Positions 1 through 7,978 of a DNA stretch of 64,000 nt are shown here, piece after piece. A program made the position numbers and the translations under genes. The DNA is from Burkholderia cenocepacia (lineage in GTDB: Bacteria; Pseudomonadota; Gammaproteobacteria; Burkholderiales; Burkholderiaceae), in NCBI RefSeq assembly GCF_900446215.1, contig NZ_UAQZ01000017.1, positions 367,151 to 431,150 of the forward strand, read 5' to 3'. The notes under the pieces were generated by a model. The model made no database searches. It was not told the origin of the DNA and saw only the letters and a program-made list of their open reading frames with translations. How positions within the stretch are numbered: the stretch's first letter is position 1; every line of letters starts with the position of its first letter.

Positions 1-197
1 TCGACCGACGACACGACCTCCACCGCGTCGCCGAGCTCGCCCTGCACCGCCGCGCGCTGGTGTGCCGGCACGATCACGTGCGCGACGCGCAGCGACGCAT
101 CGTGCTCGACCGCGTGGTACACGGCCGCGCCGATCGCGCCGAAGCCGATCATCGCGACGTCGACGGGCGCGTGCGCGCGCTTCTGGTCGTCATGCAT
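1..197 (-). CDS. nadX: Aspartate dehydrogenase-like protein, N-terminal part
   Basis: Only the first 65 codons are inside the window. The protein begins MHDDQKRAHAPVDVAMIGFG and continues GAIGAAVYHAV, so a dinucleotide-binding GxGxxG fold starts near residue 14. This matches the NadX/L-aspartate dehydrogenase family, which oxidises L-aspartate to iminoaspartate with NAD(P). The start at 197 is chosen because its ATG overlaps the stop of the upstream ThDP-enzyme gene (ATGCATGA), the overlap style seen elsewhere in this operon. It is the last visible gene of the leftward catabolic operon. In such clusters NadX homologs may act on another amino or keto acid, so the substrate is inferred. The family call rests on the N-terminus only. 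Confidence 0.65.
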   Translation of the reverse strand, partial: MHDDQKRAHAPVDVAMIGFGAIGAAVYHAVEHDASLRVAHVIVPAHQRAAVQGELGDAVEVVSSV

Positions 198-1857
198 ACT
201 GGCGCTCCGTCGGCGCTTCCTTCTTCACCGGCGGCCCCGCGAAGTTCGACGCGAACGAACCGACCGACAGCATGTCGACCTCGACCATCACCGGCCCTTC
301 CTTCGCCATCCCTTCTCGCACGATCGCTTCGGCCTGGTCGAGCGACGTGATCCGGTAGTGCGTGAGGCCGAAGCTCGCGCAGAACTGCGCGAAATCGGGC
401 TGGTGCAGCTGCACGAAGCAACGGCGGCCGCCGTAGTGCGCGTCCTGGATGTTGCGGATCACGCCGTAGCACTGGTCGTTCATCAGCACGATCATCACGT
501 TCGCGTTTTCCTGCACGGCCGTCACGAGCTCGCCGACGTTGACCATCAGGCCGCCGTCGCCGACGAGGCAGACCGTCTTCGCCGCCGTGCCCGCGAGCGC
601 CGCGCCGATGCCCATCTGGATACCCTGGCCGATGCCGCCGCCGAGCGCATGCACGCCCGAGCGCGGCTCGAAGATCTTCAGCAGGCGGTTGCCCCACGTG
701 CTGTTCGAGATCGTCACGTCGCGCACCCAGTTGTAGTCGCGGCCCACCACGCCCTGCAGCGTGTCGACGAGCTTCTTGTACGGCCCGAGGCCCTTCGACA
801 CGTCGGCCACCGCTTCCTCGCGGGCCGCCGCGAGATCGGCCGCGAACCGCGGATCGACCGACAGGCGGCCTTCGAGGCGATCGGCCAGTTCGGCCAGCAC
901 GCGCTTCGAATCGCCGTGCACGAACAGCGCGTTGCGATAGCCGCGGTTGTCGGCGAGCGCATCGGCATCGACGCGGAACAGCGGCTGCGGCAGCGCGAGC
1001 TTGTACTTCAGCGTTTCGTTGCCGCGCAGGCGCGAGCCGACCACGACGAGCGCGTCGCAGGTCTTGTAGAACGCCTCGACGGACGCATGCACGTTGAACG
1101 CGCCGAGCGTCGCCGGATGATCTTCCGGCAGCACGCCGCGGCCCTGCACGCTCGTCACGACGCCGAAGCCGAGCTTCACGAGGCGTTCGACTTCCTCGCG
1201 TGCATGGCGTGCCCCGCCGCCGAGCCACAGCAGCGGGCGGCGCTTGGCCGCGAGCGCGTCGGCGAGCTTCGCGACGCGGGCGGTGTCGTGCTCGCGCACC
1301 GCGACGTGGGCGGGCGCGAGGTCTTCCGGCCATTCTATTTCGGCCGCCTGGATGTCGATCGGAATCTCGACCGACACGGGGCCCGTCGGCGCGGTCTGCG
1401 CGATGCGCACGGCTTCGCGGATCGTCGGCAGCACGGTTTCGACGGTGCGCACGCGGAACGCGGCCTTCGAGATCGAGTCGAGCATCGACAACTGGTCGGG
1501 CGCTTCGTGGATGTACGCGAGATCCTGGTCGAGATACGGTGTCTCGATCTGCCCGGTCACGTGCAGCAGCGCGGTGCCGGCCGTCAGCGCCTCGACCATC
1601 GCGCCGGCCGCGTTGCCGGCCGCCGTGCCCGTGCTCGTGAATGCGACGCCGAGGCCGCCCGACACGCGGGCCAGCCCGTCGGCCATGTTCAGCGCACCCG
1701 CTTCGCCGCGCGCACCGACATACCGGATGTTGCCGCGCGAATTGATCGCGTCGAGGATCGGCATGTTGTGGATCGAGATGACACCGAATGCGGTTTTCAC
1801 GCCGCACTGCTCGAGAAAGGCGGCAATCAGCTCGCCAACCGTGGTTTTTTTAGACAT
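190..1857 (-). CDS. Thiamine diphosphate-dependent enzyme (acetolactate synthase/decarboxylase-like)
   Basis: 555 residues, the normal size of the acetolactate synthase/benzoylformate decarboxylase superfamily. The N-terminal PYR domain carries the conserved glutamate in RGEAGALNMADGLA, a central NAD/FAD-like domain follows, and the C-terminal PP domain carries the ThDP motif GDGGLMVNVGEL ending in LMND. It should cleave or join C-C bonds next to a carbonyl; the substrate is unknown. The ATG at 1857 is preferred over an in-frame TTG at 1866, because GGAGG at 1869-1873 is 11 bases from the ATG but only 2 from the TTG. It overlaps the upstream SDR gene by 8 bases (ATGTCTAA), so translation is probably coupled. 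Confidence 0.85.
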   Translation of the reverse strand: MSKKTTVGELIAAFLEQCGVKTAFGVISIHNMPILDAINSRGNIRYVGARGEAGALNMADGLARVSGGLGVAFTSTGTAAGNAAGAMVEALTAGTALLHVTGQIETPYLDQDLAYIHEAPDQLSMLDSISKAAFRVRTVETVLPTIREAVRIAQTAPTGPVSVEIPIDIQAAEIEWPEDLAPAHVAVREHDTARVAKLADALAAKRRPLLWLGGGARHAREEVERLVKLGFGVVTSVQGRGVLPEDHPATLGAFNVHASVEAFYKTCDALVVVGSRLRGNETLKYKLALPQPLFRVDADALADNRGYRNALFVHGDSKRVLAELADRLEGRLSVDPRFAADLAAAREEAVADVSKGLGPYKKLVDTLQGVVGRDYNWVRDVTISNSTWGNRLLKIFEPRSGVHALGGGIGQGIQMGIGAALAGTAAKTVCLVGDGGLMVNVGELVTAVQENANVMIVLMNDQCYGVIRNIQDAHYGGRRCFVQLHQPDFAQFCASFGLTHYRITSLDQAEAIVREGMAKEGPVMVEVDMLSVGSFASNFAGPPVKKEAPTERQYA

Positions 1858-2647
1858 GGCGTGCAAAGCCTCCAGAAACGTCGATATGGCTGCCCGTCGT
1901 GTAGGACGACAGATGCGTTGCGAGATAAAAAAGTGCCCAGGCCGCCTCGTCAGGCTTGCCGAAGCGATTCAGCGGAATGTTCTTCTTGCGGGCGAGCGCG
2001 CCCGTCCAGTCCTCCCAGCTTTCGCCGGGCTGCGCCTGCGTGTCGTAGCGGCGGCGCCACTGCCCCGACTCGACGATGCCGATCAGGATCGAGTTCACGC
2101 GGATGCGCTGCGGCGCCAGTTCGGTCGCGAGCGACTTCACGAGACTCAGCACGCCGGCACGCGCCGACGACGTCGCGACCATGTGCGGCTCCGGCTGCAG
2201 CGCGAGCAGCGAGTTCACGCAGGTGATCGTCGGCGCAGCCGCATCGCGCAGCAGCGGCAGGAATGCGCGCGTCGGGCGGATGATGCTGAAGTACTTCAGT
2301 TCGAGTTCTTCGCGCCAGGCGTCGTCGGTCGTGTCGGCAAAGGTCGAGACGCGGCCCTGGCCGGCGTTGTTGACCAGCATGTCGGCGCAGCCGAAACGCG
2401 CGGATACCGCTTGCGCGAACGCGGTCACGTCGGCTTCGTCGAGCACGTTGCAGCGCGTGGCCAGCAGTCGTGCATCCGCGTACTTGCCGCGCAGCATCGC
2501 CTCGGCGCGTGCGAGGCGTTCGTCGTCGCGGCCGCAGATCGCGACCGACGCGCCTGCCTGCAGAAACCGTTCGGCTGTCGCGAGTCCGATGCCGGACGAA
2601 CCGCCCGTCACCACCGCCACTTGCCCGCTCAGATCGATCTGGATCAT
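1850..2647 (-). CDS. SDR-family oxidoreductase with atypical active site
   Basis: 265 residues with a Rossmann fold: cofactor motif TGGSSGIG near residue 15 and NNAGQG in the middle. The usual catalytic YxxxK is missing. The region that aligns with it reads VATSSARAGV, so Tyr is replaced by Thr and Lys by Arg. The family is NAD(P)-dependent dehydrogenase/reductase, but this member may use another mechanism or have a changed role. Its start overlaps the IclR stop (ATGA, 2644-2647) and its end overlaps the ThDP-enzyme start, which places it firmly in the operon. Confidence 0.85.
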   Translation of the reverse strand: MIQIDLSGQVAVVTGGSSGIGLATAERFLQAGASVAICGRDDERLARAEAMLRGKYADARLLATRCNVLDEADVTAFAQAVSARFGCADMLVNNAGQGRVSTFADTTDDAWREELELKYFSIIRPTRAFLPLLRDAAAPTITCVNSLLALQPEPHMVATSSARAGVLSLVKSLATELAPQRIRVNSILIGIVESGQWRRRYDTQAQPGESWEDWTGALARKKNIPLNRFGKPDEAAWALFYLATHLSSYTTGSHIDVSGGFARHV

Positions 2648-3501
2648 CGGAGTCCTAAAGCTTCGAGAAACGTGTGCTCGTCATCCGAGCGGTAATTCAG
2701 CCGCCGCGACAGTTCCGCCGCCGCGCGCTGCACCTTGTCGATCAGCCCGTCCGCGATCAGCGCCGCGTCGATCTCCGGACGCGGCACCGTCACCGTGATG
2801 CAAGCGACGATCTTCTGCGTCTCGTTGCGCACCGGCGCCGTGACGACCGAGATCCCGCGCTCGAACGACGAATTGCTGACGCCGTAGCCGCGCAGCGCAT
2901 CCTCGCGGATCACTTCGTACAGCGCGTCGACCGTTTCCGGCGTCGCGCTCGTCATCCGGTTCAGCACGCCTTCCGGATACAGCGCATGCAGTTCCTTCAG
3001 CGACAGGTCGCCCATCAGCACGTGGCCGTGCGTCGTCGCATGCGCGGGCAGCCGGGTGCCGACGTTCACGCGGATCGAACTGAACACCGGCGACTGGCTC
3101 TGCGCCTTCGCGACGAACACCACGTCGCGGCCGTCGCGGATCACGATGTGCGTCGTGAAGCCGGTCGCATCGCGCAGGCTTTCGATCACCGGCAGGCCGA
3201 GATCGGTCAGCTCCAGCGAGCTCAGGTATTCGAAGCCGAGCCGCAGCACCGCGATGCCGAGCTTGTAGTTGCGATCCTTGTCCGCGCGTTCGAGAAAGCC
3301 GAGCGATTCGAGCGTCTGCAGCAGACGGAACACCGTCGTGCGCGGAATGCCGAGCCGCTTCGACAGTTCGGGCGCGCCGAGCACGGGCTCGCGCGGCGAG
3401 AATTCGGCGAGAATCCGCAACCCGCGTTCGAGGCCCGGCACCACGTAGCTGGCTTCGGCCTTCGCGTTTTCGGATTCGTTTTGTTGCAGCGGTTCGCTCA
3501 T
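2644..3501 (-). CDS. IclR-family transcriptional regulator (operon-internal)
   Basis: 285 residues. An N-terminal winged HTH (LSKRLGIPRTTVFRLLQTLE) is followed by the IclR effector-binding GAF-like domain. The ATG at 3501 has GGAGG at 3507-3511, 5 bases upstream. It lies inside the catabolic operon, so it is transcribed with the genes it probably controls. It is closely similar to the second IclR protein at 9167-10060, sharing the block VPGLERGLRILAEFS and most of the HTH. Candidate operators are the two TGTTCC-N6-GGAACA dyads at 7577-7594 and 7862-7879. Which of the two IclR proteins binds them cannot be told from sequence. Confidence 0.92.
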   Translation of the reverse strand: MSEPLQQNESENAKAEASYVVPGLERGLRILAEFSPREPVLGAPELSKRLGIPRTTVFRLLQTLESLGFLERADKDRNYKLGIAVLRLGFEYLSSLELTDLGLPVIESLRDATGFTTHIVIRDGRDVVFVAKAQSQSPVFSSIRVNVGTRLPAHATTHGHVLMGDLSLKELHALYPEGVLNRMTSATPETVDALYEVIREDALRGYGVSNSSFERGISVVTAPVRNETQKIVACITVTVPRPEIDAALIADGLIDKVQRAAAELSRRLNYRSDDEHTFLEALGLR

Positions 3502-3538
3502 TTATGCCTCCCGCGAACCAAGGTGAGCGTGGGGGACT

Positions 3539-4435
3539 TCATGCCAGCCCCCACTGCGTATCGCACTGCCGGCAGAACGAGTCGATCAGCGCGGAATACG
3601 CGGCCGGCGCTTCCACATAGCCGGCGTGCCCTGCCTGCGGAATCACCTGCAGCCCGACGTGCGCGGCCGCGGCGATCCGCTCGCACGCGGCGGGTGGCGT
3701 GATCGCGTCGTTCGCGCCGACGGCCACGGCCGTGCGGCCCCGGAAGCCGGCGAGATCGGCCGCGAGATCGGCGTTCGCGAGCAGATGCGTGGCCTGCGCA
3801 TAGCCGGCCGGCACGATGCGCGCCATGTTCCAGCGCACCCATGCCTTTGCCTCCTCGTTCGCGAAACCGGACAGCATGTTGCCGCTGCGCTGCTCGGCGA
3901 GCCCGGCCGGGCCGAGTTCCGCGAGCATCGCGAGCCGTGCGTCGCGGCGCGCTTCGCGGGTCTCGGCCGGTGCGCTGCCGTAGCCGCCCGCGGGCGACAC
4001 CAGCAGCAGGCCGGCGATTTGCGCGGGCGTCACGCGGGCGAGACCGCCCGCGATGATCGCGCCGAGCGAATGGCCGACCAGGACGCAGCGTTCGATGCCG
4101 AGTGCCTCGAGCCACGCGTTCAGCGCTGCCGCGTAATCGGCGGCGGCCGGCGACGCGCCGTGCACGGGCGTCGACACGCCGTAACCGGGCGCATCCCACG
4201 CGAGCACGCGCCGCGATGCGCCCAGCGTGTCGAGCTGGCGGACCCACGACGCGGCGCCCGAGCCGATCCCGTGCAGCAGCACGACGGGCAGCGCGCGGCC
4301 CGCATGCTGCGCGCCGGCCTCGCGATAACCGATCGTGCCCGCCGCGCCGGCCGCGCAACGCTGCTCGGGAAACTGCCCGAGCAGCGCGGCGAACGCCGCG
4401 GTGCGGTCGCGTTCACGTTTGTCGATGACACTCAT
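3539..4435 (-). CDS. Alpha/beta hydrolase
   Basis: 298 residues with the complete alpha/beta-hydrolase signature: oxyanion-hole motif LLHGIGSGAASW, nucleophile elbow GHSLG, acidic residue in GANDAITPP and the catalytic His in QAGHAGYVEAP. Members of this family in aromatic pathways hydrolyse the C-C bond of ring-cleavage products or lactones and esters. The position between a cupin and an IclR gene in a Rieske-oxygenase operon fits that role, but the substrate is not known. Confidence 0.88.
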   Translation of the reverse strand: MSVIDKRERDRTAAFAALLGQFPEQRCAAGAAGTIGYREAGAQHAGRALPVVLLHGIGSGAASWVRQLDTLGASRRVLAWDAPGYGVSTPVHGASPAAADYAAALNAWLEALGIERCVLVGHSLGAIIAGGLARVTPAQIAGLLLVSPAGGYGSAPAETREARRDARLAMLAELGPAGLAEQRSGNMLSGFANEEAKAWVRWNMARIVPAGYAQATHLLANADLAADLAGFRGRTAVAVGANDAITPPAACERIAAAAHVGLQVIPQAGHAGYVEAPAAYSALIDSFCRQCDTQWGLA

Positions 4436-4453
4436 TGCTTCACCCGCTCCGTC

Positions 4454-4981
4454 TCAACGCTTGATCTTCGCGAGCGGCGAATCGGGCGGATACGTCGGCG
4501 TGATCGGCTTCGACGAACCGAGCATCACGCACATCAGCGCATCTTCCTCGCCGATGTTGATTTCCGTGCGATACACGCCGGGCGGCACCGAGATCAGGTC
4601 GCGCTCGCCGAGGATCGCTTCCCACGTCTCGCCGTCGCGCTCGCAGATCACCTTCATCTTGCCGCGCAGCACGAAGAAGATTTCCTCGACGTCGATATGG
4701 ATGTGGCTCGGGCCGATGTTGCCGGCCGGGATGACCATCGTCGAGAACGTGAAGTTGCCGGCCGGCACCGTGTTGACGTCCTTCGCGACGCCCGTGCCGC
4801 CCGTGCCGACATAGCGCATCTGCGCACGGCGGTACTTCGGGTCGTAATCGGCCTGGAACTTCAGCGCGTCCCAGTCGTAGCGCCGCGTCGCATAGCGCGC
4901 GACGCGCCCTTCCATCCAGTCGTTGAAGCTTGCGCCTTCCGGCTGGTCCCACGACTTGCGTTCGAGATCGGCGTCCGCCAT
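4454..4981 (-). CDS. Cupin-domain protein, possible ring-cleavage dioxygenase or isomerase
   Basis: 175 residues from the ATG at 4981, which has AGGAG 6 bases upstream; an in-frame upstream start at 5014 lacks a better ribosome site. The cupin core shows GPSHIHIDVEEIFFVLRG, a metal-binding HxH...E set, followed by VPPGVYRTEINIG. This small single-domain cupin could bind Fe or Mn and act as a dioxygenase or isomerase, or be a sugar- or ligand-binding cupin. Its place in the oxygenase operon suggests an enzyme of the lower pathway. Confidence 0.8.
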   Translation of the reverse strand: MADADLERKSWDQPEGASFNDWMEGRVARYATRRYDWDALKFQADYDPKYRRAQMRYVGTGGTGVAKDVNTVPAGNFTFSTMVIPAGNIGPSHIHIDVEEIFFVLRGKMKVICERDGETWEAILGERDLISVPPGVYRTEINIGEEDALMCVMLGSSKPITPTYPPDSPLAKIKR

Positions 4982-5015
4982 CGTCCTCTCCTTCATTCCG
5001 AGTGAAAACTGCAAT

Positions 5016-5786
5016 TCAGTTCATTACGAAGCCGCCGTTGACCGGCAGCAATTGGCCCGTCACGAAGCGCGCGCCGTCCGACAGCAGGAACAGCACCGGG
5101 CCCGTCACGTCGTCGGGCACCTGCGCGCGTGTCAGCGCACGGCCCTGCAGGTAGAACGCATGGCGTTCCGCCGGCACGTACGCGGTCGCCTCGACTTCGG
5201 TCAGCCCCGGCGCGATCGCGTTGACCGTCACGCCGTGCGCGCCGAACTCACGCGCCTGCGCATGCGTCATCGCGATCACCGCGCCCTTGCTCGCGACGTA
5301 CGCGAGCAGCTTCGGCGCGCCCCACAGCGCGGTGTCCGACGCAAGATTCACAATTGCGCCGCGACCCGACCGCGCGAGGTGCGGCAGCGCCGCGTTGCTG
5401 ACGAGCCATACGCCGCGCACGTTCACGTTCATCACGGCGTCCCACGTCGACACGTCGAGCTCCGTCGACAGCTTGCCGCCCGAGTTCGTGATCGCCGCGT
5501 TGTTGATCAGCGCGTCGAGGCCGCCGAGCGCCGCCGCGCCCTGCGCGACGAATGCGTCGATGCTGGCCGGATCGGCGAGGTCGAGTGCGAAGAAATGCGC
5601 GGTGTGGCCGGCTTGCGCGAGCTGCGCGGCCAGCGCGCGGCCCTCTTGCGCGAGCACGTCGCCGAACGCGACCTGCGCGCCCGCTTCGACCAGCGCCTTC
5701 ACGAAGGCGGCGCCGAGACCGCGCGCGCCGCCCGTGACGAGCACGCGGCGACCGGGCAGCGCGACGATCGGAGCGAGCTCAGCCAT
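5016..5786 (-). CDS. SDR-family dehydrogenase (canonical active site)
   Basis: 256 residues if started at 5786, where ATG overlaps the stop of the oxygenase gene (ATGGCTGA). The cofactor site is TGGARGLG, then NNAAITN, catalytic Ser in VNLASDTALWG and Tyr/Lys in YVASK, so unlike the SDR at 1850-2647 it should be an active NAD(P) dehydrogenase. Directly after a ring-hydroxylating oxygenase, it is a natural candidate for a dihydrodiol- or alcohol-dehydrogenase step. A longer form back to 5924 is possible but would overlap the oxygenase by 146 bases. Confidence 0.88.
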   Translation of the reverse strand: MAELAPIVALPGRRVLVTGGARGLGAAFVKALVEAGAQVAFGDVLAQEGRALAAQLAQAGHTAHFFALDLADPASIDAFVAQGAAALGGLDALINNAAITNSGGKLSTELDVSTWDAVMNVNVRGVWLVSNAALPHLARSGRGAIVNLASDTALWGAPKLLAYVASKGAVIAMTHAQAREFGAHGVTVNAIAPGLTEVEATAYVPAERHAFYLQGRALTRAQVPDDVTGPVLFLLSDGARFVTGQLLPVNGGFVMN

Positions 5787-6849
5787 TCGCGGGCTCCGCG
5801 GCGGCATGCGCCGCACGATGCGCGTCGAGCGCGGACAGGTGTTCCTGCGCACGCTGGCGCAGCATCCGGCGCACACGCGTGATGCCGACGTCGTGCTGGT
5901 ACAGGTATTCGTGATCGCGCGCATGCGGCGCGAGGCTTTCGAGGACGTAGCGATCCTGCTCGAGCACGTCCCAGTGCAGACCCTCGAGGCGGTTGCGGTA
6001 CATGAAGCGCCACACGTCGCGCTGCCAGCCGCTGACCTTGCGGGTACGCCAGAAATAGACCTGGCAGTGGTCGCCGTCGACCGGCGTCGCGAAGCCGATG
6101 ATCCCGAAGTTGCCGCCGGGGCCGAACTTCTGCTTGTACGGAATCGCGAGACGCATCCACAGGCAGCCCGTTTCGCCGAGCTCGACCCAGTCGAAGTTCA
6201 CGTCGCGCTGGCCGATCTTCTCGAACATCAGCCCCGTTTCGGTCTTGCGCACGCGCATGTCGGCCTGCTTGTCGCCTTCGGCCATCGAGTGCGACGTGGC
6301 GTGCAGATACGCGCCGTGCATCGGGTCCATCACGTTGTCGATCGCGTACTGGTAATTGCACTTCCAGTTCGATACGCACAGGAAGTGGCCATACTCTTCG
6401 GCGACCAGTTCTTCCGGCAGGTTCAGCGGCGCCGGCTCGCCGTGCGCTTCGTCGCCGAACCACAGGAAGATCGCGCCGGCCTTCTCTTCGACCGGATACG
6501 ACTTCACGCACTTCGTGCCTTCGAGCGGACAGTTCGACACCGCCGGCACGCGATTGACCGTGCCGCCGCCGTCGACTTCGATGCCGTGATACCAGCACGC
6601 GATGTTGCCGCCGAGGTTCCAGCCGAGCGACAGGCGCGCGCCGCGGTGCGGGCAACGGTCTTCCAGTGCGTGGACCTTGCCGTCGTGATCGCGCCACAGC
6701 ACGATCTGCTCGGACAGGCGCGTGAGGCCGACCGGTGCATTCGACACCTGCCAGCTCGGTGCGACGGGATACCAGTAGTTCTTGATGCCGCGGTCGAGAT
6801 AGTCACGGACCGGGTCGTGTTGGGCTTCGTGTTGGTCGGGGGACGTCAT
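5779..6849 (-). CDS. Rieske non-heme iron oxygenase, alpha subunit
   Basis: 356 residues. The Rieske centre is C66-x-H68 and C85-x2-H88 (CPHRG ... CWYHG). The mononuclear iron site is DNVMDPMHGAYLH, which contains the D-x2-H-x4-H ligand pattern and the bridging Asp. This length fits the vanillate demethylase/phenoxybenzoate dioxygenase-like class that works without a beta subunit. Electrons probably come from the small Rieske ferredoxin encoded at 7217-7534. No reductase gene is visible, so it may use a general one. The reaction is monooxygenation, dihydroxylation or O-demethylation of an unknown substrate. Confidence 0.92.
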   Translation of the reverse strand: MTSPDQHEAQHDPVRDYLDRGIKNYWYPVAPSWQVSNAPVGLTRLSEQIVLWRDHDGKVHALEDRCPHRGARLSLGWNLGGNIACWYHGIEVDGGGTVNRVPAVSNCPLEGTKCVKSYPVEEKAGAIFLWFGDEAHGEPAPLNLPEELVAEEYGHFLCVSNWKCNYQYAIDNVMDPMHGAYLHATSHSMAEGDKQADMRVRKTETGLMFEKIGQRDVNFDWVELGETGCLWMRLAIPYKQKFGPGGNFGIIGFATPVDGDHCQVYFWRTRKVSGWQRDVWRFMYRNRLEGLHWDVLEQDRYVLESLAPHARDHEYLYQHDVGITRVRRMLRQRAQEHLSALDAHRAAHAAAEPANG

Positions 6850-6903
6850 CAGTGTGCTCCGGATTCGGTTGTCGTCGGGTCGGTGGTCACGCGGCGCGCG
6901 CGC

Positions 6904-7215
6904 TCATTCCGCCAGCGCGGCCATTTCGGCGCGAAAGCGCGCCGCGGTCCACGCGGTGCCGTCCGGCGCGCGGAAGCCGATGCGGTTCAGGCCCGCGACG
7001 ACATCGTCCAGCTCGGTCGCGCCGCTCTCGAACACGCGTTCGAGCGCATCGCCGAGGTCGTTCTCGTACTGCGTGGGTGCGGCCTTGCGGTTCTGCCAGA
7101 CCTGGTTCTCGACCTGGCCGGGGATTTCGATCTGCCCCTTGCCCGCGATGTTGTTCGGCTGCGGCGCCACCCACGGCTTCAGGAAGGGATTGAAGTTGAC
7201 GGTCGCTTCTTTCAT
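6904..7215 (-). CDS. Recombinase-like helix-turn-helix small protein
   Basis: 103 residues, starting MKEATVNFNPFLKPW. The C-terminal half resembles the HTH part of resolvases/recombinases (DDVVAGLNRIGFRAPDG then TAARFRAEMAAL), but there is no catalytic recombinase domain. Small proteins of this type accompany Rieske oxygenases in related gene clusters. The role is unknown: an accessory subunit or a regulator are both possible. It lies directly after the ferredoxin gene, one base past its stop codon, and 54 bases before the oxygenase gene. Confidence 0.75.
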   Translation of the reverse strand: MKEATVNFNPFLKPWVAPQPNNIAGKGQIEIPGQVENQVWQNRKAAPTQYENDLGDALERVFESGATELDDVVAGLNRIGFRAPDGTAWTAARFRAEMAALAE

Positions 7216-7216
7216 G

Positions 7217-7534
7217 TCATTCCACCTTGATCTGGATTTCCTCGCCGGCGAGGCGCACCGCGTACTGCTTCAGCGCGCGCCCGCCCGGCCCCTTCAGGCA
7301 TTCGCCCGTCTTGATGTCGAACACGGCCTCGTGCAGCGGGCATTCGACCGTGCCTTCGTCGACGAACCCCTGCGTCAGCAGCGCGTACGCATGCGGGCAC
7401 ACGTTCTCGAGCGCATACACGTCGTCGCCGACGCGGTAGATCCCGATTTCCACGCCGTCGGTCCGCTTGAACTCGATCGGCGTGTCTTCCGACAGCGCGC
7501 CGGCGTGACCGGCGCAAATCCATTGTTCAGACAT
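7217..7534 (-). CDS. Rieske [2Fe-2S] ferredoxin
   Basis: 105 residues with a single Rieske domain: C46-x-H48 (CPHAY) and C65-x2-H68 (CPLHE). Such small Rieske ferredoxins shuttle electrons from a reductase to the oxygenase alpha subunit. It is the first gene of the leftward operon. Its promoter lies in 7535-7978, where a TGTTCC-N6-GGAACA dyad at 7577-7594 sits about 45 bases upstream of the start codon and may be the operator. Confidence 0.92.
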   Translation of the reverse strand: MSEQWICAGHAGALSEDTPIEFKRTDGVEIGIYRVGDDVYALENVCPHAYALLTQGFVDEGTVECPLHEAVFDIKTGECLKGPGGRALKQYAVRLAGEEIQIKVE

Positions 7535-7576
7535 CTCACACCCTTCCTTCTGATCGACTCTCGGTTTGTTCCGATT

Positions 7577-7594
7577 TGTTCCATATCCGGAACA
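7577..7594. promoter_or_regulatory. Candidate IclR operator, operon side
   Basis: Sequence TGTTCC-ATATCC-GGAACA, a perfect 6-6-6 inverted repeat. The same arms and spacing recur at 7862-7879. The position just upstream of the ferredoxin gene and the presence of two IclR genes nearby suggest an IclR-type operator. This is inference. Confidence 0.6.
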
Positions 7595-7861
7595 GCAGTT
7601 TATGGATGGTGATTATAGGAGCGACTTTCCACGAGTAAAACAAAAAGCTGCATGTCCTAGGGAAAACACCGACCGTCAGGTCGACGCACCCTTTCGCCTA
7701 CCTGATCGAATGTAATTTTTTGTTATGTGACGGGGATTTATCGGCTTTTCCGAGACATCGCGCCGGGTTGCCGGGCGTCGGCACCGCGCCCATCCGTCCC
7801 GAAAAATTTATTTTTGATCCGGCGCTCAGCGCCTCTATACTCCATTCCATCAGAGGCACAC

Positions 7862-7879
7862 TGTTCCTTATATGGAACA
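7862..7879. promoter_or_regulatory. Candidate IclR operator, porin side
   Basis: Sequence TGTTCC-TTATAT-GGAACA, identical in arms and spacing to the dyad at 7577-7594. It lies about 100 bases before the porin start. It implies that porin and oxygenase operon belong to one regulon. Confidence 0.6.
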
Positions 7880-7978
7880 TACGAATGCCCATGCGGCGAT
7901 GAACATGCGCGACGGCCGGCCGTCCCCGCGCAGGCCGTCACGACACGTATTCATCAGGTTGGAGAGTCAGGAGACAAA

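Larger units (their letters stand above)
7535..7978. promoter_or_regulatory. Divergent promoter region between catabolic operon and porin
   Basis: This 444-base region has no gene that I can support. It is clearly richer in A and T than its surroundings and holds divergent promoters for the ferredoxin-led operon (leftward) and the porin (rightward). Two matching dyads lie in it, one near each start, listed separately. An additional half-site TTTGTTCC lies next to the left dyad at 7565-7572. Confidence 0.7.

Noticed and set aside
149..1807. Long open frame antisense-shifted to the ThDP-enzyme gene
   Set aside because: Arg/Ala-rich shadow typical of GC-rich DNA; the other frame has full ThDP-enzyme motifs and proper starts and stops.
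358..2226. 622-codon plus-strand frame over the ThDP and SDR genes
   Set aside because: Composition is His/Arg/Ala-rich without domains, and it opposes two well supported genes.
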